Source: Saprolegnia diclina VS20 (taxonomy: Eukaryota > Oomycota > Saprolegniomycetes > Saprolegniales > Saprolegniaceae). Taken from it: a DNA stretch of 27,207 nucleotides. The position numbers and the translations under genes are program-made. Location: NCBI RefSeq assembly GCF_000281045.1, contig NW_008246069.1, positions 1,164,047-1,191,253 on the forward strand, given 5' to 3'. Below the pieces are notes generated by a model that did not search any database, had not been told where the DNA came from, and saw only the letters and a program-made list of their open reading frames with translations. Below, one piece after another: positions 8,510 through 19,310 of this stretch (positions are counted from its first letter, which is position 1; every line of letters begins with the position of its first letter).

Positions 8510-11500
8510 ATGGACAGTCCCTCCAAGTACCACGTGCTGGCGACGCCCGTCGAAGGGTATGCACTTCCGATATGACGTGGCGTCCTAGCATCGTCGATGG
8601 ACTCTAGGCGCAGCAGTGAGGATTCGACATTGCGCAATCGCAACCTGAGCCGCCACGAGAGCAATCATGGCATGCTACCGCCCATCAGCATTGTCACGCG
8701 CGACTCGATGCCAAGCAAAGCGAGCCTCGGCGGCCGCCGCGAGTCGCGCATGAGCCGCGCAAGCCGGTCCGCCCGCGACGACGCGTTCGGGAAGCTCAAG
8801 ATCAACATGGGTCAAGAGCGCGCGGTCGGTGCGAGCAACCGCTTCCGACGTACGCCATACGCTCTCATTTCGCTCAGTTCTTATGTCGACGTGTAGCCGA
8901 TTTCAAGTTCAACCTCGGGCTGGCGCTGCGGACCGCCGTCGGCGTCATGATTGCATCGATGGTGCTCACGACTGCGTCGACCAACCCCAAGGCCCCGGGC
9001 AACGGCCTCAACCTGAGCACGCGGCCAGTCTCGGTCAACGACTCGATCATCGTGGCGCCGGCGCCGCTTCATGTCAAGCAATGGTACTTCTTCCCCGAGT
9101 GGTACATCCTCGGCGGCATCTCGTACGTGGCGACGGCGACCATCTTCTCTTGCGGCAAGAACATTGGCTCGACCGTGCGCGAGATTTACCAGCAGATCTC
9201 CGGCGTCGGCGTCGCCTTCCTGTACAACCTTGCGATCTTCTCAGTGTTCCAGCCCGAGCTCTTTACGAGCTTGGCCGAAGGTACCTACCTACAGTATCAT
9301 GGACACTGGCAGTACGTACGTACGCGTAGCCAACAAGGCTGTCGACGATGGCAAGATGACCAAGATCGAAAAGGCGTTCAGTGGCACGCCGTACTACGTG
9401 CACCAAAACGACTTTTACACGATCCTGCCCTTCATCATGGTGTTTACGCTGGTCATGCTCATCATTCCTGTGGTAAAGTTGACAATCTTTTGCGTGTTTC
9501 TAGTCTTCCAACGCTCAACCGTGATGTTGGGTAGGAAAACAACACGAAAAAATTCGCGATCGGCAACAATTTGTACTTCTCGCTCACACTCGCGAGTCCC
9601 AACGACTTTATCGACCCGAGCAAGCTCAAGGGCCTCAACGATCCGTACTACTCGACCTCCAACATCCTCAAGAACCTCGCCGTGTACATGCTTCTCGGCG
9701 TCCTTGGCGCGTGCATTGCGCTCTTTGTGCTCTGGGTGCCATACCCGATCTTGTACGACACACGACAAGCTGTCCTCGTGATACTCATACTTGTCTAGTG
9801 CAATCCGGCGGCTCCAAAAGGAAACCAAGTCGGCCGCCGATACAGTCCAAGATTTGCTCAACTTAATTGTCGACTCGTACTGCTTCAAGAACAAGGACGT
9901 CGACCACATGAACTTTCTCAAGCTCAAACTCAAGCGCAAGTTTGAACTGGCGCATGCGAAGAAGGACACGATGACCGCGCTCCTCAACGACGTGTGGTGG
10001 GAGCAGAGCGTCGGCTTGCATTATGCACTCGAGTTTCGGACGTCGGTCACCAAGACGTACATTGAGCTCTACGCGTCGCTCATCGACAACCTCCGCGCGA
10101 TGAACCAAGCGATCCAGCTCGAGCGCTACGAGCGGCTGCACACGTCCTTTATGAAGAAGCTGCAGAAGGACGTGTACATGATCCAGCTCCGGGCAACCGC
10201 CGTCCTGAACGAGGTTTCCGACAAGATCCACACCAACACCAAGAGTGCGTCCGCTACTCGCTATCGTCAATCTCATGATCAACCTGTAGAGCTCGAGCTG
10301 ACGGAGATTCGGGACCTTGAACGTCAAATGGAGAAGCTGCTGCTGGACTTTCAGAAGACGCAAAACAAGATTTACCAGCGTGAGAAGCCAACCGCGTCGG
10401 ACGTCGAGGGCAACATTCCGCTCAACCTCTTCCTCTTCTCGCTGCAGTCGTTTTGCACGACATTGGTCGAGTTTGAAGACACGTACAACACCAAGGACCA
10501 CAAGACGGTACGTATCCCTATCCCTATATAAGCCCCAGGAACTGAGGATGTTTAGGGCTCGCGCATGAAAAAGTTTTTCAAAAACACTGTGCTCTCGTAC
10601 TTTGACAGCTCCAAGTACACCAAGATCAAGTTTCAAAATGCGTTCAAAATCTGGTTTGCGATTCTTGCCGGCTGCTTCTTTTCGGTCTACGTCTTTGGCT
10701 ACTCGGCGACCACGGCCTCGACGGTCGCGTACGTCATGGGCAACCGCATCGGTACATACACCACGATCCCACCCAACGCGAGTACTTACGGTGTCTAGGC
10801 GGCTCGTTCAGTGTGACGGTCAACCGGGTCGGTGGCGTCGTCGCTGGCTCGATCATCCCGTCCGTCTTTCTCTTCTTCATTTGCTCGTATGGCTGCGTCG
10901 ACCACACGCTCGTCGTGTTCCTCACCAACGTCATCCTCTTCGTCTGGGTCACGTTCTCCATGTACATCAAGTGGAAGGGTGGGTACGAGTCGTACGCGGG
11001 TCTCGTCGCTGCGTACGTGGCCGCCGGCGTCCTCCTCAAGGGCTGCGACTGCTCCAAAGACAGCATCACGCCCATCTCGTCGTACTCGAACCTGTGCCAA
11101 ATGTCGCTCGGCATCATCCTCTTCATCTTTGTCGAGCTGTGCTTTTGCCCGCAGTCGGCGATCGGCATGCTGCGCGAGAACGTGCAGAAGCAAATGAAGC
11201 TCGTCCAGACCGCGTTCACGACGCTCTTTGAGCAAAACCTGAGCGCGAACGGCTCGATTGACGAAGACAAGATGGACGAAGTGCGCAAGATCGTCACCAA
11301 GCAAGTGCCGGCGCTCATCACCGAGCAAGTGTCGCTCTTGCGGGAGGCGTCGTTTGAACCGCTGCTGTGGAAGCCGGCGTTCAGCTATCAAAAGTACGAA
11401 GCCGTGCTCGACTGCTGCCAGCGCCTCCTCAACAACTCGCTCATTTTGTACAAGCTCGTGTCGTGGTTTCAATTCCGGAAGGCGCAAAAGGCGGCCGACG

Positions 11501-12270
11501 GCGAAGTCCTCGAGAAGAAGCTCAAGCTCGACGAGATCATCCGCGCGTCCATCAACACGGAGCACGTCGTGACAACCAAAGAGGCGTGGGCCTTCTCGAC
11601 CAAAGAGCTCGGCGCCGCGATCCACGATACGTTTGATACGCTCCACTCGCTCTTTGGCGAGGACTTTCGCTATGCCGACGCCGACCAGACCGCGCTCTTT
11701 ATGCAGATGAAGGAAGCGTTCCGGCTTGCCGACACCGACTGCTCGGGCGAGATTGACGTCGACGAGGTCAAGACGATGCTCGAGCTCATCTTCCAGCAGT
11801 CGGGCGCGATGAAGATCGACGAGATCGACGAGTATGTGGCCGAATTCATGGAGATCGTCGACAAGGACAAGAGCGGCAAGGTGTCGTTCGAGGAGTTTAT
11901 GGAAGCGCTCGAGCACGGCCTCAAGCTCGAAGTCGAGGTCTTCCAGCACAAGTCGCGGCCGGTCGCGCTCCCGGCCATCACGGAGGACGATGTGAGCGTC
12001 AACGTCGAGAAGCTCGCGCGGCAGCAGTCGTCGCCGGCCAAGATGATGTCGCCGATGACGCGGTCCCACGACATGCTCAACGTCGACTCGTTCTCGCTGG
12101 TCGACATTGCAAAGACAATGCGCGCGTCGTACGCCGAGTGGCTCATGGAGAAGCAGCGCTACGAAAAGGTGTCGATGGAAGAGCTCCTGCTCCTCAACTG
12201 CCTCATCAGCGGCGTCTCGGGCATCGCGCGCAACCTCGCGCTCCTCGAGGAAATGACGGTCCAGCAGTAG
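8510..12270 (+). CDS. FUSC-like exporter with C-terminal EF-hands, paralogue A
   Basis: The core exons are 8597/8608-8849, 8897-9280, 9330-9472, 9535-9752, 9799-10244, 10290-10507, 10556-10751 and 10799-12270. With ATG 8597 the protein has 1109 residues. An added first exon 8510-8556 with a 51-nt GT-TAG intron joins in frame and gives 1121; I prefer it but am not sure. Numbering from 8597: a basic Ser/Arg tail is followed by a first membrane bundle (about 85-332; WYILGGISYVATATIFSCG, NIGSTVRE, PYPIF). A helical cytoplasmic region spans about 333-570. A second bundle follows (about 577-770; AYVMGNRIGGSFSVTVNRVG, then four hydrophobic helices). Next come a helical domain and two canonical EF loops, DTDCSGEIDVDE (931-942) and DKDKSGKVSFEE (974-985), and then a conserved tail. 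Two bundles with the G-G-S-F, N-R-V-G-G pattern fit FUSC/ArAE exporters. Substrate is unknown; calcium control is inferred. It converges with paralogue B, with 168 bp between stops. Confidence 0.85.
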
Positions 12271-12438
12271 GCGCGACCTTTTGGCCACAGGGCGACGACC
12301 TGTATACTCGATGTACCATCAATTTGCACAACCATTTCTTCTTTCCGAGTGTATATTGAGATAGAGACTCGTGCAAGGAACGGCAAACTGTTCTCCGAGC
12401 AACAGACATATGTGTACTTTAGTCTATAGAAAATACGA

Positions 12439-15400
12439 CTACTGGGCCGACACATCGGCAAGACGCTGCAGCTCTATGGCTATGCCGCTGACGCACCCCA
12501 TGAGGCCGTTGAGCAAGAGCAGCTCGTCCATCGAGACCTTCTCAAACCGCCGGTCTTGTAAAAGCCAAGCGGCGTACGCGGTTCGCATGTTCTGCGCTGT
12601 ATCTGTCAGTGCAACGTCGTCGAGGTCGAGAAGCTCTTGCGGATGTAGACTCGGACGCGAGGGACCCCGCAGCACGAGACCGTCGTCGATAGCGTCCATG
12701 AATTCTTGGCATGACACGGCGCCGCTCTTGTCCTTGTCCACGAGCGCCATAAACGCTCGCACGTGATCGTCGAGCCGCACAGAGTGGCCCCACAGCTCCC
12801 GTAGCACGCGCTCGACTTCAGCGACATCGAGGACGCCGTTGCCGTCAACGTCGGCGCGCCGGAACGCCTCTTTCATTTGCAAAAAATGCGCGACCCGATC
12901 CGCATCGGCCAACGCAAAAGCGTCGCCAAAGACAATCTCTAGCGACGCAAACGTATCGTGGATCGCGCCGCCGAGCTCGGTCGTCGAGAACGTCCACGCG
13001 AGCGTCGGTGGCGCCGTCGCGCGCTGCGAGACTGTCGACCGCCGGTGCAAGTCGCCAGCGTTCACCGAGAGCCGGCGCTGCACCGAGTGGCGACGGCGCT
13101 GAAACCACTTTGCGAGCTTGAACATGACGCGCGTATGGTGCTCGAGCCGCTTCATGCTGTCACAGACGGCGGCAAACTTGGTTATCGGGAACGGTGGGCG
13201 CCACAACCGCGGCTCGTACTGCGCCTCGGTGAGCAGGCCCGGTTGCGCCAACAGAAGCGATGGCAACGTTTGCATCACAATCGCTTCGGTGGCAAGGAGC
13301 GTTGGGACGTTGCCGTGGGTCGCCACCGTGACCTCAAAGAGCGTGTGAAAGGCTCTTTGAAGCAGCTGCAATTGCGCCAACATGTTGGCGCGAAGAAGCG
13401 TCGTCGCGCTTTGCGGAAAGAGAAGCCACTCGATGACGATGAAGAAGACGATGCCGAGCGACACTTGAGCCAAGTTGGCGTACGATGAAATGGGCGCGAC
13501 GGTGGTTGCACCGCAGGCGCAGCCGTTGAGGAAGACACCGCTGGAGACGTACGCCGAAACAAACCCAGCGTAGGACCACGCATGGTTTTGGAGGCTAATG
13601 TACATGGACATGGTGACCCACACAAACATGACGCTGTCGAGAAGGATCGTCGCGGTCGTCGACGACGTGCACCCGTAGCTGCAAATGAGGAAGAGGCACA
13701 CGGAGGGCACAATGCTGCCGGCAACAGCGCCACCGACGCGGTTGGCCGTCCGGCTAAACGAGCCTCCTACCTTGACACATCAAGGCTTCGCGATTCCGTG
13801 GTAGCAAGTCCGTACCAACATGGCTGCCCCAGAGGTACGCGAGCGCCGAAGCCGCCGTGGGCGAAAACCCGAAGACATACACGGCAAAGACACTGCCCGA
13901 CACGACAGCGCACGCAACCTTGATGCCGATCTGGAGGTTCTGCTTGGTGTACTGCGTCGGGTCCACCATACGACGGCACCAGCGCTGCAGAAACATCCAA
14001 GCGCGGAGTCCCTAGTCGCTTCGATAAGATTTTCGTGGTTATGGATCTGTCGGTACCGTGCTGTGTTGAAGCTGATTAAAGGTGACCGGAAATGTGCAAA
14101 GTGTCTCGCAGTACGACTCGAGCGCAAAGAGAAAGAGGTAGCACGTCATCGCGTCTTCAATGTCGCTCGGCGTCGCACTCTCGCAGCACTCGACGTGCGC
14201 CGCATGGACGGCTTGCAAAAGCGCCGCCATGGCCGTGCGCACCTCGTCCACCGCGTCCGTCGGCAACACTAGTCATGTCGTACTGCCTCGTCCACGAGGA
14301 TACCACATACCTCTGGCATTGGCGAGGATGTCGGAGGCGATGGCGTCGAGCGCCCGCACCGATTTCATTTGCACGAGGTACACGTCTTTTGGTACACGTG
14401 ATACGACGAGAGAATGGAAGGCGCCATGACGTCCTGTTTGTACAGCATCGCTCATCGCACGGAGGTCGTCCAGGAGACTCGCGTACAGTCCCAGGAATGG
14501 CTTGACGATCGACGTACGGATCGGCAAGAGAAAATGCAACCCGACGCTTTGCTCCCACCACACGTCGTCGAGTAGCGACTCCATGCGCGCTTGCTTGGCG
14601 TCGGCGTCAGCCAATTTCCGAGCGACTTCAAACGCGACGTGCGTACTGTGCCGGTTGGTCTTGCGCCGAAAGCAGAAGGCATCGACCATCAAATGCAAGA
14701 GGTCGGCGAGAACCGTAGTCGTCGACTGGATCTCGGCGCGGAGGCGGTGGATGGCACTACCGCCGCGTCATGATACGATGAAGAAATTGAGGATAGTGTA
14801 GTACAAAATGGGGTAGGGCACGAGCATGACAACAAGCGCGATAAGGCCGCCAAGGACGCCGAGGAGCAAGTACACAAACAGGTTTCGAAAGATGTTGGAC
14901 GTGGCGAGCATCGGGTCGTTGTACGGTTTGAGGTGCGCAGTGTCATTTGGGTTGTTGGGGTTGATGAGCGTCAGTGCAAAGTAAATGTTGTTGCCCACCG
15001 CGAGTTTCTTGGTGATGGTTTCCTAGCACAGAGCTCGTGATAGTGACATATTTAGAAAGATAAACTATACCAGCGGGGTCATGACGATCGCCACCGTAAA
15101 GAGAATGATGCACGGGAGCATAATGTAAAAATCACTGGGCGTCACGTAGTAGGGCGTGCCGCTAAACGCGTGCTCGATCCGCACGAGCGTACCGTTCCCG
15201 AGACTGTTGGCCACTAGCAATCACGATGAGATATCATGTGCAATAGTTCAACATGCGTACCGTCGTCGGCCGAGTGGTACACGCGCGGCGTAAAGCACGC
15301 AAAGACGACAACGTTGAAGAGAAACGCGATGACGACCCCAAGCGTCTCTTGAAACGTCTCGCGGATCGTCGACCCGACGTTGGTGCCGATCGAGAAGATC

Positions 15401-15855
15401 ATGGCGATCGCAATGTAGCTCACGCCGCCCAGAATGTACCAGGACGGGAAAAAGTAGTAGAGCTGGGGGTACGCCGCATCGCCATTCGACGGGCCAGTGT
15501 ACGCGGTCTGGAAGATGGAGGCTACAATGACGCCGGCCCCCGCTCGCGCCCCCAGCTCCAAATTGAACTTAAAGCTCGCTACACCACGTTTGCAACCTGT
15601 GAAACCAGCATGTTGTCTACTAGTACCTGGCACTGCGATCGACGGCGCGGGTCGCTTGCGACCAGTCATTTCGATGCGAACACCGCTGCGGGCGTCAATG
15701 GTGTCTTGGCTCTTCGTGCGTGGGTCGCTTGGCGGTGGTCGCTGGAAGAAGTCGCAGAGACGGCGGGCCAACGCCGGTCGTACTTTGGTTGCTCTACGCC
15801 CCTCCACTTAGGCAACTTGCAGACATTGCTTGCATGGGACGTACGTCGTCTTCAT
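12439..15855 (-). CDS. FUSC-like exporter with C-terminal EF-hands, paralogue B (divergent)
   Basis: The exons in transcript order are 15855-15845, 15793-15627, 15578-15261, 15213-15071, 15022-14805, 14756-14311, 14268-14057, 14011-13816 and 13766-12439, giving 1012 residues. The 11-nt first exon (MKTT) is inferred from a clean 51-nt GT-TAG intron. The next in-frame ATG is 15669, which would give 967 residues. The layout matches paralogue A: membrane bundle, helical middle, second bundle (WGSHVGGSFSRTANRVGG), EF-hands and tail. EF loops are DVDGNGVLDVAE (DNA 12817-12852) and DKDKSGAVSCQE (DNA 12703-12738); both keep the ligand positions. Protein identity to A is clearly lower than between A and C. 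The pre-EF linker is shorter and Arg-rich (RRRHSVQRRLSV), and the N-terminal KLxINMG motif of A and C is missing. It may carry a different substrate or signal input. Confidence 0.83.
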
Positions 15856-16158
15856 CGGGCGCTTTGCTACTGATCCGCGGACAGCCTTTCGCAGCGTGGT
15901 TGTCCAAGTTGAAGTGCCCCAAATAGAACGGCCATGAAACTTGCGTGTCATCCAAATCCACCAATGAACGATCGTTCCCATCACAGAACGTACGCCGATT
16001 GGCAGATCTTTTCGAGAAGGCTGGTCGTTTTTTGTGCAGCGCTACGACACTTCTCGAGCCCACTTTTCTCCACAAATATAGCGCCATCGGACGAGCCAAG
16101 AAAAGGTGCAGCAACGTATCTCAATGATACACTTATAAACTTATACACGACTATAAAC
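15856..16158. other. Intergenic region between paralogue B and the Sec14 pair
   Basis: About 300 bp without a supportable gene. On the minus strand it holds the promoter of paralogue B, with a TGCCAATCG box near 15995-16003. It also holds the 3' end of the first Sec14-like gene, where the sequence is AT-rich (16060-16160). Confidence 0.4.
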
Positions 16159-17371
16159 TCACAATAAAGCCGACGCGACTACGTCGACCTTATACTGGAC
16201 ATCGCGGCTGCGAAAGACGGCGTCGTTGGCATCAAAGTGAAGTCGAAGTACGCCGTCCGAGGGCGCCGACCACACGCCATCGATACACCCGGTCGCTTGA
16301 TCCAGAAATTGCGCCGGTAGAATTGGTAGCACCGTGGATGCGCCAATAAAGCCGACGCTGACCAGCACGCGCTTGCCGGGGACGCCCAGCGTATACTCGA
16401 GCACGCAGCCAGAGGCGATCGAGCGCTCGATCGTTTGCGTTGAGCGCGGCGCCAGCGTCATGGAGGCGAGGCCGTCGTCATTGACGCCCGTGAGCGGGGT
16501 CGTCTGTGAATTGGGAAGGCCGCCGATGCAACCTCGCCCGTCGCACATGCACTGGCCGCCAAGGAACGTCGGGAGGTCCGAGAGATTGAGATAGTTGGCG
16601 ACATACGGGCAGTCACTTAGTTGTTTGCCGCCGGGGCAGATAACCATCTTGGCGACCGTGCGTTCGCTCAAGAGCGGTTTGAGCAGCTTAAAGACCCAAG
16701 AAAACACCGCCGGTGTGTTGACAAAGATGGTGCGGCCAAGCAGTTGCGGGTACATTTGCTCCGAGAGCTTGCTGCACTCGCCCTGGACGCGCGAGAAGCG
16801 TGCGTCATGGCCGCGAAGCAGCGAAAACCCGCTAAAGTCCAAGATCGTACTGGCCTTGACCAGCGTCCGTGTCGCGCGCGACGTTTGGTCCAGGTAGACC
16901 ATTGTCGCCTCCCGCGCCAGCATCATATACTCGACCACATCATCGTACGCAACATTGTTCATGAGCGCCTTGCTGTTGCACAGCCCAATGCGCACAATCA
17001 CAAGCGGCTCGCCGAGACGCGTCAACTTGTGGTCGCCGGCCACCTAGAATCGTAATGTGGCGCCTGACTTCTTTGCAATGCGACAATAGTACCAAGTACT
17101 TTTCAATCTCGGCGTGGAGCGGAGGCTTGGCGCCAGCGTGCAGCGCGGCGATCGTGTCGGCCCGCGCCGCCCGCCACTGAATCGTGAACCGAATCGGAGC
17201 TTCGCACGCAGCCGGCGTCTCGTTGCTGAGGAGGTACCGCAACAGCCACACGTCGTCGTGCAGAGGCGTAAGGGCGTCGCCCACGAGCGCCCTGAGCTGG
17301 CCGAGGTCTTTGGCACGGCCGGCTAAGAGCGCGTCCAAGTTGCCGCCCGACGTGCCATCGTCCACCATCAT
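16159..17371 (-). CDS. Sec14-like (CRAL-TRIO) lipid-binding protein, copy 1, with intron
   Basis: There are two exons, 17371-17093 and 17043-16159, with a 49-nt intron (GTACTA to CTAG). The protein has 387 residues and starts MMVDDGTSGG. Residues about 15-75 form the CRAL-TRIO N-terminal helical part (DDVWLLRYLLSNETPA). The CRAL-TRIO pocket spans about 95-255, with REATMVYLD, TILDFSGFSLLRGHD, YPQLLGRTIFVNTPAVFSWVF and the closing LPTFLGGQCMCDGRGC. Residues about 275-387 are beta-rich and resemble a GOLD-type domain (TLGVPGKRVLVSVGF). Such proteins carry phosphatidylinositol or other lipids between membranes and support phosphoinositide signalling. There is no signal peptide or membrane helix, so it is probably cytosolic or peripheral. 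A TTCGAA-C-TTCGAA element (17390-17402) and an AT-rich box lie directly upstream. It is a tandem copy of the next gene, 196 bp away on the same strand. Confidence 0.85.
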
Positions 17372-17567
17372 CCCAAAAATATAGAAGGCTTCGAACTTCG
17401 AATTTGGATCACGTCATCGGGCAAAGTGGGACCACGACGCAAGGACAAGCACGCGGGAACACTCTTCGGAGCTCGGTTCTGGCAGTATAAACCACGAGGG
17501 CAAGTGGAATTTGTGATATAGAACGCATAGACTAATGGCGGTAGCGTGAGCAACCAGGCAAGACACC

Positions 17568-18737
17568 TTAGGCGTCGGCGGGGTCGTCGACGACCTCGAC
17601 CTTGTACTGGACCTGGCGCCCGCGGAAGACCGCGTCGTTGCCATCAAACAAGATGGTGACGACGCCGTCCGCTGGTGCGGGCCACACGCCGTCGACGAGC
17701 CCACTCGTGTCTTGGAGAAATTGCTTTGGGAAGATTTCGATCACGTTGCTGTCGCCCGAGCTCTTGAACGCGACGCTCACTTCAACGCGCTTGCCGGGCA
17801 CGCCGAGCGTGTACTCGAACACGCGCCCACTCTTGATGGCAATGTCAAGCGACTGCACCGAGCGCGCGGCGACCGTCATCGAGGCGAGGCCGTCGTCGTC
17901 GACGCTCGTGAGCGGTGTCGTCTGCGAGTTGGGGATGCCACCGATGCAGCCGCTTCCGTCGCACGAGCACTGGCCGCCAAGAAACGTCGGAAGGTCCGAG
18001 AGCTTGAGGTACTTGGTGACATACGGGCAGTCGCTCAGCTGCTTACCGCCGGGGCAGAACACCATCTTGGCCACGGCGCGGGCGCTCATGAGTGGCTTGA
18101 TGAGGCGAAAGCAAAACGAAAAGATGGCGGGGGTGTTGACAAAGATGGTGCGGCCGAGCACCTGCGGGTACATCTTCTCCGAGAGCTTGCTCGTGTCGCC
18201 AAGCACCTTGGAGAAGCGTGCGTCGTTGCCGCGGAGCAGCGAGAAGCCGTTAAAGTCCAAGATCGTTATGGCCTTGAGCAGCGTCCGGGTCTCGCGCGAC
18301 TTGGTGTCGAGGTACACCATCGTGGCTTCGCGCGACAGCATCATGTACTCGACCACCGCGTTGTACGAGACGTTGTCCATGAGCGCGCGCGGGTTGCAGA
18401 GCCCAATGCGCACGTAGAAGATCGGCTCGCCCAGCGCCGTGTACTTGTGGTCGCCCGCCACCTGGTACTTGCTCACTTCAGTGTGATATGGCGCCTGCCC
18501 GCCTTGCTTGATGCGCTCGAGCGCGTCCTTGCGCTCAGCCCGCCACGTGATCGTGAACCGGATTGGCTCCTCGCTCGCGGCCGGGCTGCCGTTGCTGAGG
18601 AGGAACCGCAGCAGCCAGACGTCGTCGTGCTCGGGCGTGAGAACGTCCTTGACGAGCGCCTTGAGCTCTGCGATGCCCGCCGCATGCTGCGAGAGAAGCG
18701 CGTCCAAGTTGCCGCCCGTGAGCCCGTTGTCCGTCAT
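17568..18737 (-). CDS. Sec14-like (CRAL-TRIO) lipid-binding protein, copy 2, intronless
   Basis: This is a single exon of 389 residues from ATG 18737 (MTDNGLTGGNLDALL), chosen because it aligns with the start of copy 1. The frame stays open for another 89 codons upstream to an ATG at 19004. Codon use there is less biased and copy 1 has nothing similar, so I read that part as leader. The domain order is as in copy 1: CRAL-TRIO-N (DDVWLLRFLLSNGSPA), CRAL-TRIO (TILDFNGFSLLRGND, YPQVLGRTIFVNTPAIFSF, LPTFLGGQCSCDGSGC), then a beta-rich C-terminal domain (TLGVPGKRVEVSVAF). Copy 1 has an intron just before VAGDHK; here the same point is read straight through (KYQVAGDHK). Likely role: phospholipid exchange or presentation at membranes; the ligand is unknown. 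Confidence 0.87.
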   Translation of the reverse strand: MTDNGLTGGNLDALLSQHAAGIAELKALVKDVLTPEHDDVWLLRFLLSNGSPAASEEPIRFTITWRAERKDALERIKQGGQAPYHTEVSKYQVAGDHKYTALGEPIFYVRIGLCNPRALMDNVSYNAVVEYMMLSREATMVYLDTKSRETRTLLKAITILDFNGFSLLRGNDARFSKVLGDTSKLSEKMYPQVLGRTIFVNTPAIFSFCFRLIKPLMSARAVAKMVFCPGGKQLSDCPYVTKYLKLSDLPTFLGGQCSCDGSGCIGGIPNSQTTPLTSVDDDGLASMTVAARSVQSLDIAIKSGRVFEYTLGVPGKRVEVSVAFKSSGDSNVIEIFPKQFLQDTSGLVDGVWPAPADGVVTILFDGNDAVFRGRQVQYKVEVVDDPADA

Positions 18738-19310
18738 GAGAGTACTGCTTGAGGCGGATATTTCGAAATGCCCATCAGTGTCGTCGAAGTTGAGAGGTTG
18801 AACTTCGACGACTTTGCCGGCTTCAACGTTGTTGGCGACGTTCAGAGACCGAACATTTGCGATCTCTGGGACGACGAGCGTGGTCCAAGCATTATACTTG
18901 GCAGCGGATGTGTGCAGATTCGGGCTTGGCAGTCGGGTTCGAATACCAAGAATAATGAGGAGCGGGAAAGTTGACGAGCGAGGCTCCATCTTATGTACAT
19001 GCACTCACTCTGCGCCATCGCACCGGTACCGGTAGCCGCCACGCCGTTCGAAACAGTGCATGTGGTCCTGCACGTGTTGGAGTCTCTCACGAGAGCAACC
19101 GAGATGCCTTCGCAACCGGTGCCTTGAGACGCTCCCGCGCCGAGACTACCCAAAAGACCGCTTCTTTGATCAAGTGATCTCGTGCCTACCTTGCTCGTAC
19201 TTGGCGGATTGCGCGGACGATACATGAGCAATGGCCGCTCGAGCAACAACGGCTCATCGACGTCGATTTAGGTGTTGATTAACATTGCATGTATTTACGA
19301 CTGGAAGCAG
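18738..19310. other. Intergenic region upstream of Sec14 copy 2
   Basis: About 570 bp. The first 270 bp are open in the frame of Sec14 copy 2 on the minus strand and could be leader or, less likely, an N-terminal extension. The rest has only short ORFs with no recognisable product. It also takes the 3' end of the minus-strand acetyltransferase to its right. Confidence 0.4.

Noticed and set aside
9473-9534. Earlier 3' splice site (TTTCTAG near 9511) in the third intron of paralogue A
   Set aside because: Using it would not give the E-N-N-T-K-K-F sequence that matches paralogues B and C; the later TAG at 9532-9534 does.
10795-12288. 497-codon open frame antisense to the last exon of paralogue A (and a similar one antisense to paralogue C at 25575-27191)
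   Set aside because: Same GC-bias effect; both are shadows of well-supported exons with EF-hands and membrane helices.
17712-18752. 346-codon frame antisense to Sec14 copy 2
   Set aside because: Translation is His/Arg/Glu-rich noise; the minus strand encodes an intact CRAL-TRIO protein.
18738-19004. 89-residue N-terminal extension of Sec14 copy 2
   Set aside because: The frame is open, but copy 1 lacks any counterpart, codon bias drops, and the sequence has no recognisable targeting or domain signal.
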